Source: Streptomyces sp. NBC_00442 (lineage in GTDB: Bacteria > Actinomycetota > Actinomycetes > Streptomycetales > Streptomycetaceae). Taken from it: DNA of 64,000 nucleotides. Every line of letters starts with the position of its first letter. Positions within the stretch are counted from its first letter, which is position 1. The position numbers were made by a program, and so were the translations under genes. The DNA is taken from contig NZ_CP107918.1 of the NCBI RefSeq assembly GCF_036014195.1, positions 4,650,001-4,714,000 of the forward strand. The letters are read 5' to 3'. Positions 59,480-64,000 of this stretch are shown piece by piece. The notes beneath the pieces were generated by a model, which was not told the origin of the DNA, ran no database searches, and was given only the letters and a program-made list of their open reading frames with translations.

Positions 59480-60628
59480 ATGGCTGATCAGGACGTGCGA
59501 ACGACCATGGGGCCCGGACCTTCGGGGATACCTTCGCTGCGCTGGGACGAGCCGCCGGAGGGCCCCGTGCTGGTCCTCCTGGACCAGACCCGGCTGCCCA
59601 CCGAGGAGGTGGAGCTGGTCTGCACGGATGTGCCGGGCCTGGTGCGGGCCATCCAGACACTCGCGGTCCGCGGCGCCCCGCTGCTCGGTCTCGCGGGCGC
59701 CTACGGGGTGGCGCTCGCCGCGGCGCGTGGCTACGACGTGGACGAGGCCGCGGTGCACCTCGCCGGGGCGCGGCCCACCGCGGTCAACCTCGGATACGGG
59801 GTGCGGTTGGCAGCAGGGGCGTACCGGGCGGCCGTCGAGAAGGGCGCCGAACCGGCGGAGGCCGGGGCGGCGGCGCTGGCCGCGGCCAAGGAGCTGCACA
59901 GGTCGGACGCCGAGGGCAGCGTGCGGATGGCCCGGAACGGGCTGGCGCTGCTCGACGAGCTGCTGCCGGGCGGCAGCCATCGCATCCTCACCCACTGCAA
60001 CACCGGCCGGCTCGTCTCCGGCGGCGAGGGGACGGCGTTCGCGGTGGCGCTGGCCGCGCACCGGGCGGGACGGCTGCGGCGGCTGTGGGTCGACGAGACG
60101 AGGCCGCTGCTGCAGGGCGCGCGGCTGACGGCGTACGAGGCGGCGGGCAGCGGAATGGCGTACAGCCTGCTGAGCGACAATGCGGCCGGCTCGCTGTTCG
60201 CGGCCGGTGAGGTGGATGCTGTCCTCATCGGAGCCGACCGGATAGCCGCCGACGGCTCGGTGGCGAACAAGGTGGGAAGCTATCCGCTCGCCGTGGTCGC
60301 CAAGTACCACCACGTGCCGTTCATCGTGGTCGCACCGGTCACCACGGTGGATCTGCGCACCCCCGACGGCGCTTCGATCGAGGTCGAGCAGCGTCCCGGC
60401 CAGGAGGTGACAGAGTTCACTGCCCCGCAGATCCCAGGGGGCGGCTGGGGGTCCGGAACCGGGCTCCCGGTGGCACCGCTGGGGACGCAGGCGTACAACC
60501 CCGCCTTCGATGTGACACCGCCGGAACTGGTCACGGCGATCGTCACAGAGGAGGGTGTCCTGTCCCCCGTGACAGGCGGCGGGCTGAGGGAGCTGTGTGC
60601 CAGGTCACGCCAGGTAACGATTAGCTAA
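59480..60628 (+). CDS. mtnA: S-methyl-5-thioribose-1-phosphate isomerase
   Basis: A 382-residue enzyme of the methionine salvage pathway that isomerises methylthioribose-1-phosphate to methylthioribulose-1-phosphate. Key features are VRAIQTLAVRGAPLLGLAGAYG near residue 60, the catalytic C173 in THCNTGRLV and D253 in GADRIAADGSVANKVG; VDETRPLLQGARLTAYE is also conserved. ATG 59480 has only GGGCGG close upstream, so initiation may be unusual. It ends four bases before mtrA, which makes co-transcription with the two-component system likely. Confidence 0.93.
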   Translation: MADQDVRTTMGPGPSGIPSLRWDEPPEGPVLVLLDQTRLPTEEVELVCTDVPGLVRAIQTLAVRGAPLLGLAGAYGVALAAARGYDVDEAAVHLAGARPTAVNLGYGVRLAAGAYRAAVEKGAEPAEAGAAALAAAKELHRSDAEGSVRMARNGLALLDELLPGGSHRILTHCNTGRLVSGGEGTAFAVALAAHRAGRLRRLWVDETRPLLQGARLTAYEAAGSGMAYSLLSDNAAGSLFAAGEVDAVLIGADRIAADGSVANKVGSYPLAVVAKYHHVPFIVVAPVTTVDLRTPDGASIEVEQRPGQEVTEFTAPQIPGGGWGSGTGLPVAPLGTQAYNPAFDVTPPELVTAIVTEEGVLSPVTGGGLRELCARSRQVTIS

Positions 60629-60632
60629 TGGG

Positions 60633-61322
60633 ATGATGACGTTTATGAAGGGACGCGTCCTTGTCGTCGACGACGACACCGCACTGGCCGAGATGCTCGG
60701 CATTGTGTTGCGTGGAGAAGGTTTTGAGCCGTCGTTCGTAGCGGATGGCGACAAGGCACTGGCGGCATTCCGTGACGCCAAGCCCGACCTGGTGCTGCTC
60801 GATCTCATGCTGCCCGGACGGGACGGCATCGAGGTCTGCAGGCTGATCAGGGCCGAGTCGGGTGTGCCGATCGTCATGCTCACCGCCAAGAGCGACACCG
60901 TGGACGTGGTGGTCGGCCTGGAGTCGGGCGCCGACGACTACATCGTGAAGCCGTTCAAGCCGAAGGAGCTGGTCGCCAGGATCCGGGCCCGGCTGCGCAG
61001 GTCGGAGGAGCCGGCGCCGGAGCAGCTCGCCATCGGTGACCTGGTCATCGACGTGGCCGGCCACTCGGTGAAGCGGGACGGGCAGTCGATCGCGCTGACC
61101 CCGCTGGAGTTCGACCTCCTGGTCGCGCTCGCCCGCAAGCCGTGGCAGGTGTTCACTCGAGAGGTGCTCCTGGAACAGGTCTGGGGCTACCGCCACGCGG
61201 CGGACACCCGCCTGGTCAATGTGCATGTCCAGCGGCTTCGCTCGAAGGTCGAGAAGGACCCCGAGCGGCCGGAGATCGTGGTGACCGTCCGTGGCGTCGG
61301 TTACAAGGCAGGACCGAGCTGA
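60633..61322 (+). CDS. mtrA: Response regulator MtrA (OmpR family)
   Basis: A 229-residue two-component regulator controlling cell-wall metabolism, development and antibiotic production in actinobacteria. The receiver domain has the acidic pocket D13-D15, phospho-acceptor D57 in LLDLMLPGRDG and K86-side MLTAK; the C-terminal winged helix carries ALTPLEFDLLVALARKPWQVFTREVL-like and VNVHVQRLRSKVEKDP segments. ATG 60633 (MMTFMKGRV) matches the usual annotation; ATG 60645 (MKGRV) is possible. It lies between mtnA and mtrB with gaps of four bases and one base. Confidence 0.96.
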   Translation: MMTFMKGRVLVVDDDTALAEMLGIVLRGEGFEPSFVADGDKALAAFRDAKPDLVLLDLMLPGRDGIEVCRLIRAESGVPIVMLTAKSDTVDVVVGLESGADDYIVKPFKPKELVARIRARLRRSEEPAPEQLAIGDLVIDVAGHSVKRDGQSIALTPLEFDLLVALARKPWQVFTREVLLEQVWGYRHAADTRLVNVHVQRLRSKVEKDPERPEIVVTVRGVGYKAGPS

Positions 61323-61323
61323 G

Positions 61324-63357
61324 ATGACCCAAGTGGCTGGGCGCAAGACGTCCTGGGGCGGCCGGTTGCTCCAGGACGGAGCGCCCGGCGGTCCGGTGCT
61401 GCGGCTCGTCGTGCGCTGGCTGCGGCGCCCGCTGCTGCCCGCCGCGCGGCTCTGGCGGCGCAACATTCAGCTGAGGGTGGTCGCCACGACCCTGCTGATG
61501 TCGGTCGGCGTGGTCGTGCTGCTCGGCTTCGTCGTCATCGGAGCGGTGCGCAACGGCCTTCTCGAAACCAAGGAGAAGGCGGCGGAGAGCCAGTCCGCCG
61601 GCGGGTTCGCGGTGGCGAAGGACAAGGTGGGCACGCCCGTCTCGTCCGGCTCCGACGACCCCGCATCGGGCGGGCGCGGCTCCGGCTCCTCGGTGAGCTG
61701 GCGCAACGACCTGGTGACCCAGCTCGCCAGCAGCGGCCAGGGCGCCTTCTACGTCGTCGCCCTCGGCTCGGCCTCCTCCGACTCGGCGTCCAGCAACCGC
61801 GGGCCGCGCGCCTCCGGGTACGTCGATCCCCGGGCGAGCGTTCCGCAGAGCCTGCGGGACGACGTCGACGCCGGCACCGGCGCGTTCAAGACGTACACCT
61901 CGATCAAGTTCACCGATGGCCAGGAGGCCGAACCCGGACTCGTGGTGGGCACCCGGCTCAAGGACGTCGACGGGCAGTCCTACCAGCTGTACTACCTCTT
62001 CCCGCTGGCGCAGGAGGAGAAGTCGCTCACGCTGGTCAAGACGACGCTGGCGACCGCCGGGCTGTTCGTCGTGGTGCTGCTCGGGGCGATCGCGTGGCTC
62101 GTGGTGCGGCAGGTGGTGACGCCGGTCCGGATGGCGGCCGGCGTGGCCGAGCGCCTGTCCACGGGCGTCCTCAGAGAGCGCATGAAGGTGACCGGTGAGG
62201 ACGACATCGCCCGGCTCGGCGAGGCCTTCAACAAGATGGCGCAGAACCTCCAGATCAAGATCAACCAGCTGGAGGAGCTGTCGCGGATGCAGCGGCGCTT
62301 CGTCTCCGACGTGTCGCACGAGCTGCGCACCCCCCTGACGACCGTGCGGATGGCGGCCGACGTCATCCATGAGGCGCGCGTCGACTTCGACCCCGTCACG
62401 GCGCGCTCGGCCGAGCTGCTCGCCGGGCAGCTGGACCGGTTCGAGTCGCTGCTCGCCGACCTCCTGGAGATCAGCCGGTTCGACGCGGGCGCGGCGGCCC
62501 TGGAGGCCGAACCGATAGACCTGCGCGAGGTGGTGCGCCGGGTGATCTACGGCGCCGAGCCGCTCGCCGAGCGCAAGGGCACCCGGATACGCGTGTCCGG
62601 CGACGAACAGCCCGTGGTGGCCGAGGCCGACGCCCGCCGGGTCGAGCGAGTACTGCGCAACCTGGTCGTCAACGCGGTGGAGCACGGCGAGGGCCGGGAC
62701 GTCGTGGTGCGCCTCGCGGCGGCGGGCGGCGCCGTCGCCGTCGCCGTGCGGGACTACGGCGTGGGGCTCAAGCCGGGCGAGGCGACCCGGGTGTTCAACC
62801 GCTTCTGGCGGGCCGACCCGGCCCGCGCCCGCACCACCGGTGGCACCGGGCTCGGCCTCTCGATCGCCGTCGAGGACGCCCGGCTGCACGGCGGATGGCT
62901 GCAGGCCTGGGGCGAGCCCGGCGGCGGATCCCAGTTCCGGCTGACGCTGCCGCGTACCGCCGACGAGCCGTTGCGCGGCTCGCCGATACCGCTGGAACCG
63001 GAGGATTCGCGGGCCGCCCGCGAACGCGCCAAGACCGAGGCGGGCGCGGGACAGGCGCAGGGAAACCGGCTGTCCACCGTGCCCACACCGCGCCTCGACC
63101 GTTCGACCCTCCCGGTGCCGCCGACGGCCCCGGCGCGCCCGCGCACCACGGGCCCGGCGGCCAGCCCGGCTGGTCTCCCCGGAGGCGGCGGGGCGCGGGT
63201 GGTGGCCCGCTTCGGCGACGCGGAACCGGGCGAGCGGCCGGGCGGGGAGCGTGCGGACGACAGGGCGGACGACAGGGCGGACGGCGGGACGGACGACAGG
63301 GCGGGCGAGCGGCTCGCGAAAGCCAGTGAGCAGGAGGGATCGGCCCGTGGGCGCTGA
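61324..63357 (+). CDS. mtrB: Sensor histidine kinase MtrB
   Basis: A 677-residue membrane kinase that phosphorylates MtrA. Two membrane spans (about 50-75 and 240-265) flank an extracytoplasmic region; a HAMP domain follows (VTPVRMAAGVAERLS), then HisKA with the phosphorylated H332 in DVSHELRTPLTTVRMA, and the ATPase domain with NLVVNAVEHGEG (N box), VGLKPGEATRVFNRFWRADP and TGGTGLGLSIAVEDA (G2 box). The last 110 residues are a Pro/Arg/Ala-rich tail ending in Asp/Arg repeats (RADDRADDRADGGTDDR). ATG 61324 starts one base after the mtrA stop, and lpqB overlaps the end by 11 bases. Confidence 0.95.
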   Translation: MTQVAGRKTSWGGRLLQDGAPGGPVLRLVVRWLRRPLLPAARLWRRNIQLRVVATTLLMSVGVVVLLGFVVIGAVRNGLLETKEKAAESQSAGGFAVAKDKVGTPVSSGSDDPASGGRGSGSSVSWRNDLVTQLASSGQGAFYVVALGSASSDSASSNRGPRASGYVDPRASVPQSLRDDVDAGTGAFKTYTSIKFTDGQEAEPGLVVGTRLKDVDGQSYQLYYLFPLAQEEKSLTLVKTTLATAGLFVVVLLGAIAWLVVRQVVTPVRMAAGVAERLSTGVLRERMKVTGEDDIARLGEAFNKMAQNLQIKINQLEELSRMQRRFVSDVSHELRTPLTTVRMAADVIHEARVDFDPVTARSAELLAGQLDRFESLLADLLEISRFDAGAAALEAEPIDLREVVRRVIYGAEPLAERKGTRIRVSGDEQPVVAEADARRVERVLRNLVVNAVEHGEGRDVVVRLAAAGGAVAVAVRDYGVGLKPGEATRVFNRFWRADPARARTTGGTGLGLSIAVEDARLHGGWLQAWGEPGGGSQFRLTLPRTADEPLRGSPIPLEPEDSRAARERAKTEAGAGQAQGNRLSTVPTPRLDRSTLPVPPTAPARPRTTGPAASPAGLPGGGGARVVARFGDAEPGERPGGERADDRADDRADGGTDDRAGERLAKASEQEGSARGR

Positions 63358-64000
63358 CCGGGGGAGGGCCCGCGGCAAGCTGCTGGGGCCGGTGGTGGCG
63401 CTGGGCTGCGGCTCGCTGCTGGTGTCGGGATGTGCGTCCATGCCGAGCAGCGGCGACGTCCATTCGGTCTCGGCGTCCCAGCGGGCCGACTCGCAGGTGC
63501 AGGTGTACGCCGTGCCGCCGCGGCCCGGCGCCGAGCCCAACGAGATAGTCGCCGGCTTCCTCGAAGCGATGACCAGCGATGATCCGCAGTTCGCGATGGC
63601 CCGCCAGTACCTGACCGTGAAGGCGGCGAAGGACTGGCAGGCCGACCAGGTCACGGTCCTGGCCGAAGGCCCCGACCCGCAGCCGAACCGGTCGGGGGAC
63701 CGGGGTGCGGACGCGACCGGCTTCACCTTCACGCTCTCCGGCAAGACCGTCGCGACCGTCGACAAGCAGCGCGCCTACCAGCCGGCCAAGCCGCAGGAGA
63801 CGTACAGCCAGAGCATCCACCTGGTGCGGCAGAGCGGTCCTGACGGCACCGGCAAGGAGTGGCGCATCGACGCGCTGCCGGAGGGGCTGCTCCTCGGGCA
63901 GTCCGACTTCCAGCGCATCTACCGCTCCGTCAACAAGTACTACTTCGCGGCGGGCCAGGACCGCCTGGTCGCGGACCCGGTGTATGTGCGCCAGCGCACC
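63347..64000 (+). CDS. lpqB: Lipoprotein LpqB, N-terminal part (runs off the window)
   Basis: The first 218 residues of the lipoprotein that modulates MtrB activity in the MtrAB-LpqB system. GTG 63347 has AGGAGG about eight bases upstream and overlaps the mtrB stop by 11 bases. The lipobox is V-S-G-C with the acylated cysteine at residue 29, after a hydrophobic signal. The following ASMPSSGDVH, PNEIVAGFLEAMTSDDPQFAMARQYLT and LPEGLLLGQSDFQRIYRS segments belong to the GerMN-like part of LpqB. The beta-propeller part lies beyond the window. Confidence 0.95.
   Translation, partial: MGADRGRARGKLLGPVVALGCGSLLVSGCASMPSSGDVHSVSASQRADSQVQVYAVPPRPGAEPNEIVAGFLEAMTSDDPQFAMARQYLTVKAAKDWQADQVTVLAEGPDPQPNRSGDRGADATGFTFTLSGKTVATVDKQRAYQPAKPQETYSQSIHLVRQSGPDGTGKEWRIDALPEGLLLGQSDFQRIYRSVNKYYFAAGQDRLVADPVYVRQRT

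Overview
The window is a chromosomal core segment of a Streptomyces-type actinomycete. The evidence is a GC content around 70% outside the rRNA genes, many GTG and TTG starts, a WhiB developmental regulator, an rRNA operon without tRNAs in its spacer, F420 biosynthesis genes and the mtrA-mtrB-lpqB operon. From memory, and unchecked, the gene order resembles the S. coelicolor SCO3011-SCO3058 interval read in reverse.

Layout. 0-5.6 kb: the 3' end of purE, an M19 dipeptidase and a degenerate M19 paralogue, UDP-glucose 6-dehydrogenase (divergent) and an acyl-CoA dehydrogenase. 5.7-7.8 kb: an accessory islet of five leftward genes (small protein, DUF6879 protein, XRE/DUF5753 regulator, two more small proteins) with overlapping frames. 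8-19.6 kb: a cell-envelope block with a sortase-anchored coiled-coil protein, five LytR-CpsA-Psr (LCP) phosphotransferases on the minus strand, and an interleaved hotdog thioesterase and GT2 glycosyltransferase. 19.8-27.7 kb: a short adenylation-domain protein, a secreted PGRP-type amidase, a mannose-1-phosphate guanylyltransferase-like enzyme, a DNA glycosylase, fbiA-fbiB for coenzyme F420, and a cysteine dioxygenase. 28-45 kb: whiB, a giant multi-membrane glycosyltransferase coupled to a DUF5719 exported protein, a metallopeptidase-family protein, DUF3499, then manB, a Trm112 protein, a SIS isomerase, manA, a CDF transporter and ahcY. 45.7-48 kb: divergent RDD and SpoIIM-like membrane proteins. 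48-53.8 kb: a complete 16S-23S-5S operon with promoters, boxA-like elements and a terminator. 53.9-59.3 kb: a leftward DUF58-MoxR-DUF4350-DUF4129-membrane-protein operon. 59.5-64 kb: mtnA, mtrA, mtrB and the start of lpqB.

How the genes fit together. UDP-glucose dehydrogenase, manB, manA, the SIS protein and the nucleotidyltransferase supply activated sugars. The glycosyltransferases build glycans from them, and the LCP proteins attach glycopolymers to peptidoglycan, which the amidase remodels. MtrAB-LpqB and WhiB tie wall metabolism to growth and sporulation. These links are inferred from family knowledge and proximity.

The main unexpected features are: loss of every metal-ligand position in the second dipeptidase; a cysteine pattern present in four of the five LCP paralogues and wholly absent from the fifth; the XRE/DUF6879 islet with two 17-bp gene overlaps; and many unrelated tandem repeats in the intergenic gaps, one apparently derived from the 3' end of manB. 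I saw no insertion sequence, CRISPR array or tRNA gene.
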